Source: Ruminococcaceae bacterium UBA5905
GTDB taxonomy: Bacteria > Bacillota > Clostridia > Oscillospirales > Acutalibacteraceae
NCBI GenBank assembly: GCA_002431285.1
Contig: DJEF01000014.1
Span: 1-6,377, forward strand
Direction: 5' to 3'
DNA length: 6,377 bases
The notes under the pieces were generated by a model that was not told where the DNA came from, made no database searches, and saw only the letters and a program-made list of their open reading frames with translations. Positions 1 through 5,932 of the stretch are shown here, one piece after another. Position numbers and translations under genes: made by a program. Within the stretch, counting starts at the first letter, position 1. The number at the start of each line of letters is the position of its first letter.

Positions 1-115
1 CTGCTTCTCCTGCCGGATGCTCTGCAGGCAGCTGTGCCTGCCGTTTGTAATCAAGATAACGGAGGATATTTCCCGTACAGGAAAATGCCTGCCAGCTTGC
101 AGCAGCATCCATCAT
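1..115 (-). CDS. yqzL: YqzL-like small protein, N-terminal part (runs off the left edge)
   Basis: An open frame starts at ATG 115-113 (a second ATG follows at once at 112-110) and stays open for 38 codons to the window edge. The N-terminus reads MMDAAASWQAF, then SCTGNILRYLDYK. The W-x-x-F, TGN and YL-x-YK pattern is what I recall for the YqzL family, tiny proteins of about 45-50 residues with no established function. In Bacillus subtilis yqzL lies directly between era and recO, and this frame follows era on the same strand, which supports the call. An AAGGAG sequence at 132-127 lies 11 nt before the first ATG, and a GGAG at 122-119 is 6 nt before the second, so either ATG may be used. The 108-bp gap after era shows no convincing terminator, so co-transcription with era is plausible. 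The 3' end is missing, and recO would be expected just beyond the edge. Confidence 0.6.
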   Translation of the reverse strand, partial: MMDAAASWQAFSCTGNILRYLDYKRQAQLPAEHPAGEA

Positions 116-223
116 GATCTCCAGCGCTCCTTCCCTTTTTGAGCCGGAACGGCCCGGCATTGTTAGTGTCAGCCTTATCCTAGCACATCATACAAGGGAA
201 AACTGTCCTGCCTTGGCAGCATT

Positions 224-1159
224 TCAGCGATTGGAGGGATTCTGCTTGAAGCCAAAGTTGTTAAGCATGAATTCATTGTCGCGCCAGTCCGACTTGACCT
301 TGACCCAGCACTGCAGGTTGACACGGCATCCCAAAAACTCTTCACAGTCTGCGCGGGCAGCACTGGCAATCTTTTTGAGCATGGCACCACCTTTGCCGAT
401 GACCATACCCTTATGACTCTCGCGCTCACAGTAGATATTCACGTCAATATCGATCAGGTCGGTGCCCGGGCGTTCCTTGAAGCGTTCTACGACTACAGCA
501 ATGCCATGAGGAATCTCGTCCCGCATGAACAGCAGTGCCTTTTCACGAATGAGCTCTGCCACCAGTTCTTTTTCCGGCATATCGGTGTAGGCATCATCGT
601 CAAAGTAGTGCGGCCCCTCCACCGCATAGCGGCTCAGAGCATCAAACAGTTCTTCACTGCCTTCTTCGTTGCGTACACTGACGGTATATACATCGTCAAA
701 CACGCCAAGTGCTTTCAGCTCTGCTTTGCGGGTTTCCAGATCGGCCGGATCTTTCACCAGATCCGTTTTGTTGATCACTGCAATCGCCGGACCACCGTGC
801 TGCAGCATCTCCACCAGAGCCATCTCCGACTCATTCAACGAGCCATACGGTTCAAACAGCATCATGGAAACATCTACATCTGCAATGGAATCGCTGGCGG
901 TCTTGTCCATCCGTTTGCCCAGCTTGTTGCGGGCTTTGTGCACACCGGGAGTATCCAGCAGCACATACTGCTGCGGCCCCCGGGTGATGACGCCTGTAAT
1001 GCGGGTGCGGGTGGTCTGAGGCTTGGAGGTAACGATGGCCACCTTTTCTCCGACCAGACGGTTGGTCAAACTGGATTTGCCCACATTGGGCCTGCCGATC
1101 ACGGCCACAAAGACCGAGGATGTATCATAATGCGGCTGCATGGGTGTTGCATTTTTCAA
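224..1159 (-). CDS. era: GTPase Era
   Basis: Era is an essential GTPase that binds the 3' end of 16S rRNA through a KH domain and helps mature the 30S subunit. The G domain shows G1 GRPNVGKSS (residues 22-30), the switch-I region QTTRTRITGV (48-57), G3 DTPG (69-72) and G4 NKTD (130-133); a G5-like SVRNEEG follows. The C-terminal KH domain has its GKGG loop at about 255-258 and the characteristic KSDWRD tail. From the TTG start at 1159 the protein is 311 residues, close to the family's usual 300. I chose TTG because a double Shine-Dalgarno (AAGGAG and AGGAG, 1167-1179) ends 7 nt before it. An upstream GTG at 1195 would place that site inside the gene. An ATG at 1141 would give 305 residues but lies about 25 nt from the Shine-Dalgarno. 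It follows ybeY by 60 nt on the same strand and is probably in the same operon. Confidence 0.96.
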   Translation of the reverse strand: MKNATPMQPHYDTSSVFVAVIGRPNVGKSSLTNRLVGEKVAIVTSKPQTTRTRITGVITRGPQQYVLLDTPGVHKARNKLGKRMDKTASDSIADVDVSMMLFEPYGSLNESEMALVEMLQHGGPAIAVINKTDLVKDPADLETRKAELKALGVFDDVYTVSVRNEEGSEELFDALSRYAVEGPHYFDDDAYTDMPEKELVAELIREKALLFMRDEIPHGIAVVVERFKERPGTDLIDIDVNIYCERESHKGMVIGKGGAMLKKIASAARADCEEFLGCRVNLQCWVKVKSDWRDNEFMLNNFGFKQNPSNR

Positions 1160-1166
1160 AATAAAA

Positions 1167-1179
1167 CTCCTGTCTCCTT
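1167..1179 (-). promoter_or_regulatory. Tandem ribosome binding site setting the era start
   Basis: The minus strand reads AAGGAG, three bases, then AGGAG. The second copy is 7 nt from TTG 1159-1157, and the first is 14 nt away. This decides for a TTG start over the GTG at 1195, which lies upstream of both copies, and makes the ATG at 1141 less likely. Confidence 0.6.
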
Positions 1180-1219
1180 GGCGCAGAATGCGCACAACAA
1201 TTTGAATGGCCGGGGCAGC

Positions 1220-1711
1220 TTATTCCGTATAGCTGACGGTCCGGGGCAAGCCAAGCTGCGTCAGAACAGCTTCTTCTTTTTCCCGCATCCGCATGGCTTC
1301 CAGACCACCGTTCTCATGGTCGTAGCCCAGCAGATGCAGCATAGAGTGCACTGTAAGAAATGCCACCTCGCGCTGCAGCGGATGGCCGTACAGGTTGGCC
1401 TGCTCCAGCGCACGCTCCATGCTGATGACGATATCGCCAAGCATCATGCAGCCGTTGTTTTCGTCAATGTCGTACTTGCCGTTTTCCCCCAGAGGAAAGC
1501 TCAGCACATCGGTGGGCATAGGCTTGTTGCGGTACTGGTTATTCAGTTCTGCAATGGCAGCATTATCCACAAAGGTAACGCTGATCTCTGCCGGTGCATC
1601 AAAATGTTCATATTCCAGAACAGCATTGCAGGCACGGCGGATCAAGATGCGAAGCCCGGACGGCACCTTGACAGCTTTTTGGGAATTGGTGATCAAAACT
1701 TTATTGGACAT
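1220..1711 (-). CDS. ybeY: Endoribonuclease YbeY (rRNA maturation factor)
   Basis: YbeY is a single-domain zinc-dependent RNase needed for 16S rRNA 3'-end processing and ribosome quality control. The protein is 163 residues, typical of the family. It carries the zinc motif HSMLHLLGYDH near residues 120-130, matching the H-x3-H-x5-H ligands; the residue after the first histidine is Ser, where many homologues have Gly. Upstream, the conserved LNNQYRNKPMPTDVLSFP stretch is present. The start is ATG 1711-1709, with AGGAG 11 nt upstream. It lies 54 nt after phoH and before era. In other bacteria YbeY works with a PhoH-type ATPase (YbeZ) and contacts Era and ribosomal protein S11, so the three neighbours form a coherent 30S maturation unit. 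No separate promoter or terminator is evident between them. Confidence 0.96.
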   Translation of the reverse strand: MSNKVLITNSQKAVKVPSGLRILIRRACNAVLEYEHFDAPAEISVTFVDNAAIAELNNQYRNKPMPTDVLSFPLGENGKYDIDENNGCMMLGDIVISMERALEQANLYGHPLQREVAFLTVHSMLHLLGYDHENGGLEAMRMREKEEAVLTQLGLPRTVSYTE

Positions 1712-1765
1712 AAATCAGTCCACTCCTTTCTGTTTCTGATGGATCTATTACTTTTTTTGATGATT

Positions 1766-2752
1766 TCATTTTTCAGGGTGCGCTGCTTTTTCGTATGCCT
1801 TGATGATCTCCTGCACAAGGCGGTGGCGCACAACATCTTTCTCAGTGAAGTAGCACTGTGCAATGCCGTTTACATTTTTCAGCACATGCAGTGCATCTAC
1901 CAGACCGCTGCGGGTACGTTCAGGCAGATCGATCTGGGTCACATCGCCTGTGACGACCACCTTGGAGCCTACACCCATACGGGTCAGGAACATTTTCATC
2001 TGCTCCGGCGTGGTATTCTGGGCCTCGTCCAGAATGATAAACGAATCGTCCAGTGTCCGCCCGCGCATATAGGCCAGCGGCGCGATCTCGATGTCGCCGC
2101 GCTCGAGATAGCGCTGGTAGCTCTCCGCCCCCAGCATATCGAACAGCGCGTCATACAGCGGCCGCAGATACGGGTCCACCTTGCTTTGCAGGTCGCCGGG
2201 GAGGAATCCCAGCTTTTCCCCTGCCTCCACCGCCGGCCGGGTCAGAATGATGCGGTTGATCTCCTTCGCCCGGAAGGCCCGCACCGCCATCGCCACCGCC
2301 AGATAGGTCTTTCCGGTGCCTGCCGGCCCCACACCCACGGTGATGGTGTTGTGCCCAATGGCCTCCACATACTGCTTCTGCCCCAGGGTCTTCGGCTTCA
2401 CCGGTTTCCCCTTGGAGGTCACGCAGATGCTGTCGGAGGACAGCTGCGGAATGGCGTCCTCGGCCCCCTCGCCCACCAGCATCAGCACATACCGCACATT
2501 CTGCTCGTTGAGCTGTTCGCCCCGGTTGATCAGCTCCAGCAGACCGTCGATGGCCTTCACCGCCCGGGAGACCGCCTCCGGCTCGCCGCTGACCTTGATA
2601 TCCGTGCCCCGCGCCAATACGGTGACGCCGAATTCCTGCTCCACCAGGCGGATGTTGGCATCAAAGCTGCCGAACAGGGACACCGCCTGCTCCATCCGCT
2701 CTACATTGATGCTCTGTTCGATGGTGCATACTCCCTTACTCTTACGTTTCAT
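1766..2752 (-). CDS. phoH: PhoH-family ATPase
   Basis: This is a cytoplasmic P-loop ATPase of the PhoH/YbeZ family, thought to act on RNA with YbeY. Numbered from ATG 2752, Walker A is GPAGTGKT (142-149) and Walker B FIILDEAQN (238-246). The family segment TRPAVEAGEKLGFLPGDL (171-188) and the sensor-like VVVTGDVTQIDLP (266-278) are also present. The N-terminal part (about 15-70) resembles the small KH-like region common in Firmicute PhoH. The protein is 328 residues from this ATG. That ATG has no Shine-Dalgarno and lies only about 6 nt from the predicted transcript start. AAGGGAG at 2737-2731 is 8 nt before an in-frame AUC at 2722, which would give 318 residues, near the 319 of Bacillus PhoH. 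The next ATG, at 2695, would give 309. The product is certain, the start is not. GC content and codon choice change near the Walker B codons. Confidence 0.94.
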   Translation of the reverse strand: MKRKSKGVCTIEQSINVERMEQAVSLFGSFDANIRLVEQEFGVTVLARGTDIKVSGEPEAVSRAVKAIDGLLELINRGEQLNEQNVRYVLMLVGEGAEDAIPQLSSDSICVTSKGKPVKPKTLGQKQYVEAIGHNTITVGVGPAGTGKTYLAVAMAVRAFRAKEINRIILTRPAVEAGEKLGFLPGDLQSKVDPYLRPLYDALFDMLGAESYQRYLERGDIEIAPLAYMRGRTLDDSFIILDEAQNTTPEQMKMFLTRMGVGSKVVVTGDVTQIDLPERTRSGLVDALHVLKNVNGIAQCYFTEKDVVRHRLVQEIIKAYEKAAHPEK

Positions 2753-2764
2753 TTGATATTTTAT

Positions 2765-2793
2765 ATTATAGTGCTAAAAATCTATTTTGTCAT
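2765..2793 (-). promoter_or_regulatory. Sigma-A promoter for phoH-ybeY-era
   Basis: On the minus strand the -35 is ATGACA (2793-2788; 5 of 6 match TTGACA), the spacer is 17 nt, and the -10 is a perfect TATAAT (2770-2765). The predicted transcription start is near 2758, about 6 nt before the ATG at 2752. The surroundings are A/T-rich in an otherwise GC-rich stretch. The promoter separates the vegetative genes downstream from the sporulation pair yqfC-yqfD upstream. I see no strong terminator in the 102-bp gap after yqfD, so read-through from yqfCD is also possible. Confidence 0.8.
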
Positions 2794-2854
2794 TCGGAAA
2801 AATAGCCAAATTTTCTCCAGATTTTTGCACATCTTCCCGTTATAGAGGCGTATT

Positions 2855-4024
2855 TCAGGACAGCGGCACCTCCACAGCGATATTTTCCACACAGCGATAG
2901 GTCACGGTCAGCGTATACCGCCCGTTCTGCACCGCACCGCAGCGGTCGATCTCCTCATACTCCGCATCCGCGAACAGTTCCTGCTCCTGCCGAGTCAGCT
3001 GCGCGACGGCAATGGCCGTTGCCTGCCCCTCGGTGCGGGCGGTCTTATCCCGCCGGGTCAGCACCCGGTATTCGTTGGTCACGCCGAGAGGCAGCCGCAG
3101 CCGCCCGGCGGTGAGGAAATGCTCCCTTGTATACGTAACGCCGTCGGCGGAAATATCCAGCGGCGCATACAGCGGCAGCTGCCAGTGCAGAAACGTCACC
3201 GTAGGGCACAGGACCGTGCGCCGGGGCGTTTCCCGCCAATAGGTCAGCGGCACCGACACGGTGATCTGCCGCCGGGTCTCAGCCATCACCTCTCCATAGG
3301 AGCGGCACAGCACCTCCCCCTGCTCGGTCACGTGCCGTCCGGACACCAGAAGCGTCCCCGCGCTCACCGCCTCTCCCACCAGCGCCAGCTTATCTCCGCC
3401 GGGCACCCGCATGGAGAGGATCCGTCCGTCCCGCACCGCCACCAGATTGGAGGGCTGCGACAGATCCAGCACCGGCGGCGTGGGGGTGCGCACCGCCACC
3501 TCCACCCGCGCCACGCTGCCGCTGGGATTGACGGTCATCCACGCGAGCGAGGGGATCCGATCCAGCCCGGCGATCTCCAGCTGCTTAATCTGCAGCTGAT
3601 CGGTGCGGGCTCCTACGACCACGCCGTATTGAGCCGCAACCTCCCGGATCTGAGCGGCCAGCGCGGGGTCCTCGCACCCCACCACGTCCACCACCCATAT
3701 CCGCGGGGTCAGCAACAGCAGCAGCGCCGCATATACCGCCGCCGCCACCAGCAGCCCCCGGCGGCGCCGATACCGATGCAGCCGGAAAGGCAGACCGTAT
3801 TTCCGCTCCACCCGCATCCGCACGCAGGCACGGCGGGCAAGAGGACGCATCCGCCGATAGTCCCGGGCGAAGCAGCAGAATCGGGTGGTTTCTCCCCGGC
3901 GCTGCACACCCCACACCTGCATATTCCGGGCGGTGATGCCGTTGAGCAGCCGCTCCGGATAGCCGCCCTCCGTCTCCACCCGCACCCAGCCGGGAAACCA
4001 CCGCCACACCGCCGTCAGCAGCAT
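2855..4024 (-). CDS. yqfD: Sporulation protein YqfD
   Basis: YqfD is a membrane-anchored mother-cell sporulation protein (annotated in Pfam as a putative stage IV sporulation protein) needed for spore formation in Bacillus; its biochemical role is unknown. The protein is 389 residues from ATG 4024, against about 398 in B. subtilis. Layout: a soluble N-terminal domain (1-80) with the family-like opening of aromatic residues and glycines (WRWFPGWVRVETEG); a basic RYRRRRG stop-transfer patch (85-90); a single membrane helix (about 90-108); then a large extracytoplasmic part. That part begins with a POTRA-like pattern (WVVDVVG, then LAWMTVNPSGSVARVEV) and ends in a beta-rich domain. ATG 4024 is 7 nt after the yqfC stop; a TTG 33 nt further upstream is less likely because it overlaps yqfC. 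A G-rich sequence inside the end of yqfC can serve as ribosome binding site. Confidence 0.92.
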   Translation of the reverse strand: MLLTAVWRWFPGWVRVETEGGYPERLLNGITARNMQVWGVQRRGETTRFCCFARDYRRMRPLARRACVRMRVERKYGLPFRLHRYRRRRGLLVAAAVYAALLLLLTPRIWVVDVVGCEDPALAAQIREVAAQYGVVVGARTDQLQIKQLEIAGLDRIPSLAWMTVNPSGSVARVEVAVRTPTPPVLDLSQPSNLVAVRDGRILSMRVPGGDKLALVGEAVSAGTLLVSGRHVTEQGEVLCRSYGEVMAETRRQITVSVPLTYWRETPRRTVLCPTVTFLHWQLPLYAPLDISADGVTYTREHFLTAGRLRLPLGVTNEYRVLTRRDKTARTEGQATAIAVAQLTRQEQELFADAEYEEIDRCGAVQNGRYTLTVTYRCVENIAVEVPLS

Positions 4025-4031
4025 CGCCCGC

Positions 4032-4316
4032 TCACCCCTCTCCCCGGATGAATTCAATGCGCTGCAAATCTCCGGTAACCGTCGCGCCCTCCTCGGTCAG
4101 GCAGCCCATTTCCAGACCGCAGCCGAAAAAGGCCACCTGCCCTTCGGGGGTGCGCAGGCGAATGCATTCTTCCGTATACCCGGCGATCCCCCGGCAGCCG
4201 CCGATCACCGCCCGATGGCTGCCCTCGATCTCCAGCGTCGCCGCTGCCGCCAGCACCCCGCCGGGCAGATCCATCGCCCGTTCCACCCGCCGTCCCAACT
4301 GCCGTTTGCGCCCCAT
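4032..4316 (-). CDS. yqfC: Sporulation protein YqfC
   Basis: YqfC is a small sporulation protein found paired with YqfD. This one is 94 residues from ATG 4316, against about 93 in Bacillus. It opens with a basic stretch (MGRKRQLGRRVERAMDLP), followed by short beta-strand-like segments (VLAAAATLEIEG, IRLRTPEGQVAFFG, TVTGDLQRIEFI), the family's usual pattern. There is no membrane segment. GGGAGG lies 11 nt before the ATG. The frame stays open upstream to 4433, but that extension covers the promoter region and has no family-like sequence, so ATG 4316 is preferred. It is the first gene of a two-gene unit with yqfD and is preceded by a sigma-E-like promoter. The function is unknown; the assignment rests on size, sequence pattern and the yqfD neighbour. 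Confidence 0.9.
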   Translation of the reverse strand: MGRKRQLGRRVERAMDLPGGVLAAAATLEIEGSHRAVIGGCRGIAGYTEECIRLRTPEGQVAFFGCGLEMGCLTEEGATVTGDLQRIEFIRGEG

Positions 4317-4351
4317 AGCCGTCTCATCCTCCCGCTCCCGTTTGCTTTCTA

Positions 4352-4381
4352 TGTGTATGCGCCGGACCGGGGCATATATGC
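4352..4381 (-). promoter_or_regulatory. Sigma-E-like promoter for yqfC-yqfD
   Basis: On the minus strand the -35 is GCATATA (4381-4375), similar to the sigma-E pattern KMATATT. A 15-nt spacer follows, then CATACACA (4359-4352), which matches the sigma-E -10 pattern cATACAnT at all fixed positions except the last. Transcription would start near 4345, about 28 nt before yqfC. In Bacillus yqfCD belongs to the sigma-E regulon. This is inferred from consensus matching. Confidence 0.6.
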
Positions 4382-4383
4382 CC
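4370..4383. repeat. Perfect 14-bp palindrome shared by divergent promoters
   Basis: GGGCATATATGCCC is a perfect inverted repeat. It lies between yqfC and ylbJ and supplies a sigma-E-like -35 hexamer on each strand. It could also be an operator for a dimeric regulator. Confidence 0.7.
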
Positions 4384-4400
4384 GCCCGCCTGCATACAGT
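4372..4400 (+). promoter_or_regulatory. Sigma-E-like promoter for ylbJ
   Basis: The -35 is GCATATA (4372-4378), the spacer is 14 nt, and the -10 is CATACAGT (4393-4400), which matches the sigma-E -10 pattern cATACAnT at every defined position. Transcription would start near 4407, leaving a leader of about 19 nt that contains the strong AAGGAAGGGGG ribosome binding site before GTG 4426. ylbJ is a sigma-E gene in Bacillus, which fits. Confidence 0.7.
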
Positions 4401-4425
4401 GAAATTAAAGGAAGGGGGACAAACC

Positions 4426-5547
4426 GTGTTCATTCACACCTATCGCAAACAAACGCTGCTGGAGGTGGGGCGGCTGCTGGCGCTGGCCGCGCTGGCAATA
4501 TTGCTGCTATGCCGCCCCCGGGCGCTGGCCACCGGCATCAGCCGGGGGCTGGCGGTCTGCGGACAGGTCATCATTCCCACACTGTATCCGTTCATGGTAT
4601 TGGCGGGGCTGCTCACCGACTCGCCTCTGTGCCGCCGCCCGGGCAAACGAGTCGCCCGCATCACCCGGCGGTTGTTCGGGCTGCCGGGCTGCTGTGCCCC
4701 GGTGATCCTCTTAGGACTCATCGGCGGCTATCCCGCCGGGGCGCTGGGGATCAGCGGACTGCTGCGCCAGAACTGCATCAGCCGGGAGGAGGCCCGCCGC
4801 ATGACCCGTTTCTGCATCAATGCCGGGCCGGGCTTCATCGTCAGCACAGTGGGCAGCGGGCTGCTGGGCAGCAGCACCGCCGGGTGGCTGCTGTTTGCCG
4901 CCCACGCGGCCGCCTCGCTGGGCATCGGCATAGGGCTCGGCCGGGGGTACCGTCATCCCCGCCCCGAACGTCCGCCCGACGACACGCCCCCGCGCTCTCT
5001 GGCACAGGTGGTCAGCGATACCTGCGGCAGTTTGTTGTCCCTATGCGGATTTGTGCTGCTGGCGGCGGCGGGGCTGTCGCTGCTGGATTCCGGAAAGCTG
5101 CTCCCCATCCTCGGGGATTTGCTGCGGCTGCCCCCCGCCACCCTCAGCCGCATCGCCGCCGGCATCACAGAGGTCAGCTGCGGCTGCATGGCGCTGGCCG
5201 CCTGGGAGCCGATGACCCCTTTCTGGCTTGGGCTGTGTCTCGGCTGGGGCGGGTTATCCGTCCACGGGCAGGTATGGGCGGCGCTGCGGGGACAGCTTTC
5301 TCCCGACGGCGGTTTTTTCCTGGGGCGGCTGCTCCACGGGGTGCTGGCCGGCTGTCTCTCGCTGCTGCTGTTCTATTGGATCCCCGCCCCGGGACGCGCT
5401 GCCGACGCGATGGCATCCGGCGACACGGCGCTGCCGTTTTCCGTCACCTGCGCCGCCTCGCTGGCGCTTCTGGGATTCACATTTTTGGCCATGCTCACCT
5501 TTTCTCCAAAAAACACTGGAAAAAATGCGCCGGATGTGATACACTGA
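4426..5547 (+). CDS. ylbJ: Sporulation integral membrane protein YlbJ
   Basis: YlbJ is a polytopic mother-cell membrane protein required for spore formation in Bacillus and linked there to transport into the developing spore; its substrate is not settled. This protein is 373 residues (B. subtilis about 408), with hydrophobic segments at about 13-28, 44-63, 90-112, 135-170, 203-222, 243-285, 300-320 and 338-358. Family landmarks visible are VIIPTLYPFMVLAGLL (48-63), GLIGGYPAGA (97-106), the INAGPGFI loop (131-138) and GWGGLSVHGQV (273-283), which resembles the nucleoside-recognition/Gate motif. The start is GTG 4426, with AAGGAAGGGGG ending 7 nt upstream. The open frame continues upstream through the promoter, but that extension is not YlbJ-like. 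The gene diverges from yqfCD. The hydrophilic loop at 171-195 is rich in Pro and Arg. Identity is confident; fine topology is not. Confidence 0.9.
   Translation: MFIHTYRKQTLLEVGRLLALAALAILLLCRPRALATGISRGLAVCGQVIIPTLYPFMVLAGLLTDSPLCRRPGKRVARITRRLFGLPGCCAPVILLGLIGGYPAGALGISGLLRQNCISREEARRMTRFCINAGPGFIVSTVGSGLLGSSTAGWLLFAAHAAASLGIGIGLGRGYRHPRPERPPDDTPPRSLAQVVSDTCGSLLSLCGFVLLAAAGLSLLDSGKLLPILGDLLRLPPATLSRIAAGITEVSCGCMALAAWEPMTPFWLGLCLGWGGLSVHGQVWAALRGQLSPDGGFFLGRLLHGVLAGCLSLLLFYWIPAPGRAADAMASGDTALPFSVTCAASLALLGFTFLAMLTFSPKNTGKNAPDVIH
5517..5545 (+). promoter_or_regulatory. Possible sigma-A promoter for the small cysteine-rich gene
   Basis: TGGAAA (5517-5522, 4 of 6 to TTGACA), a 17-nt spacer and TACACT (5540-5545, 4 of 6 to TATAAT), with an extended-minus-10 TG at 5537-5538. 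It overlaps the 3' end of ylbJ and would start transcription near 5552, about 38 nt before ATG 5590. The match is moderate and unproven. Confidence 0.35.
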
Positions 5548-5589
5548 GGATACGATACGGGATATTCTGTGATTACGAGGGGATTCGTT

Positions 5590-5808
5590 ATGCGTCGGAA
5601 ACTCTATGGCAACTCCATCAATCCATGCTGTGAATACTGCGCCTGTGCCAGGCGGTCGGCCGACGGGCGGGTGATGCTGTGTGAAAAGCGGGGCATCGTC
5701 CCCACCTATCACCATTGCCGGCGGTTCCGGTACGATCCCCTCAAGCGGATTCCTTTCCGCCAGCCTGCACTGGAAGCCTTTGAGGCCGCCGATTTCAAGC
5801 TGGATTGA
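5590..5808 (+). CDS. Small cysteine-rich conserved protein, function unknown
   Basis: A 72-residue basic protein starting at ATG 5590, with GAGGGG 7 nt upstream; an in-frame GTG at 5569 is less well placed. Six cysteines (13, 14, 17, 19, 31, 43) and two histidines (41, 42) cluster in the first 45 residues. C-x2-C pairs at the N-terminus followed by later Cys/His look like a possible zinc or other metal site, but that is inference. The motif CRRFRYDPLKRIP (43-55) and the end EAFEAADFKLD (62-72) match my memory of a short protein common in Clostridia, with no known role. No signal peptide or membrane segment is seen. It follows ylbJ by 42 nt on the same strand and is followed by a strong stem-loop. 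Co-expression with ylbJ, independent transcription, or both are possible. Confidence 0.75.
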   Translation: MRRKLYGNSINPCCEYCACARRSADGRVMLCEKRGIVPTYHHCRRFRYDPLKRIPFRQPALEAFEAADFKLD

Positions 5809-5822
5809 AACGAAACGAATCA

Positions 5823-5872
5823 AGCACCCGTTCCTGCGAAAGCGCCGTAACACTTCCGCGGGAACGGGTGCT
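5823..5872 (+). terminator. Long stem-loop after the small cysteine-rich gene
   Basis: AGCACCCGTTCC (5823-5834) pairs perfectly with GGAACGGGTGCT (5861-5872). The stem continues inward through T-G, G-C, C-G and G-C pairs, then after one mismatch an AAG/CTT step, closing on a loop of about 10 nt. The stem is thus about 19 pairs. It begins 14 nt after the stop codon of the small gene, as a terminator would. The plus-strand tail (CTGTTTAC) is a weak U-tract. The minus-strand tail (TGATTCGTTTCG) is also only moderately U-rich, so a role other than intrinsic termination is possible. Confidence 0.6.
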
Positions 5873-5932
5873 CTGTTTACTGCGAACCGGCCGGCTTTAC
5901 GCCATGGGTTTCGACAAACCAACGTCATTCCG

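Noticed and set aside
131..158. A GCCGG/CCGGC hairpin between era and the yqzL-like gene as terminator
   Set aside because: The stem is only five pairs, and on the gene strand it is followed by A's rather than U's.
413..2845. An 810-codon open frame on the plus strand across era, ybeY and phoH
   Set aside because: It lies antisense to three well-supported genes, is rich in His, Gln and Cys as expected of a complementary frame, and has no recognisable domain or convincing ribosome binding site.
2794..2854. A terminator after yqfD
   Set aside because: Only an A/T-rich inverted repeat of six pairs (AAAAAT/ATTTTT) is visible, too weak to call.
3119..4051. A 310-codon plus-strand frame opposite yqfD
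   Set aside because: It is a complementary-strand shadow in GC-rich DNA: low-complexity Pro/His/Arg/Gln sequence without family features.
4317..4433. A longer yqfC starting at 4433
   Set aside because: The added 39 residues would be encoded over the promoter palindrome and have no YqfC-like sequence; ATG 4316 gives the family length.
4215..5633. A 472-codon plus-strand frame overlapping ylbJ
   Set aside because: It is an out-of-frame reading of ylbJ with Ala/Gly/Arg/His-rich composition; the YlbJ frame carries the conserved motifs and the ribosome binding site.
5254..5928. A 224-codon minus-strand frame opposite the end of ylbJ and the small gene
   Set aside because: It crosses two plus-strand genes and the stem-loop, and shows no protein family pattern.
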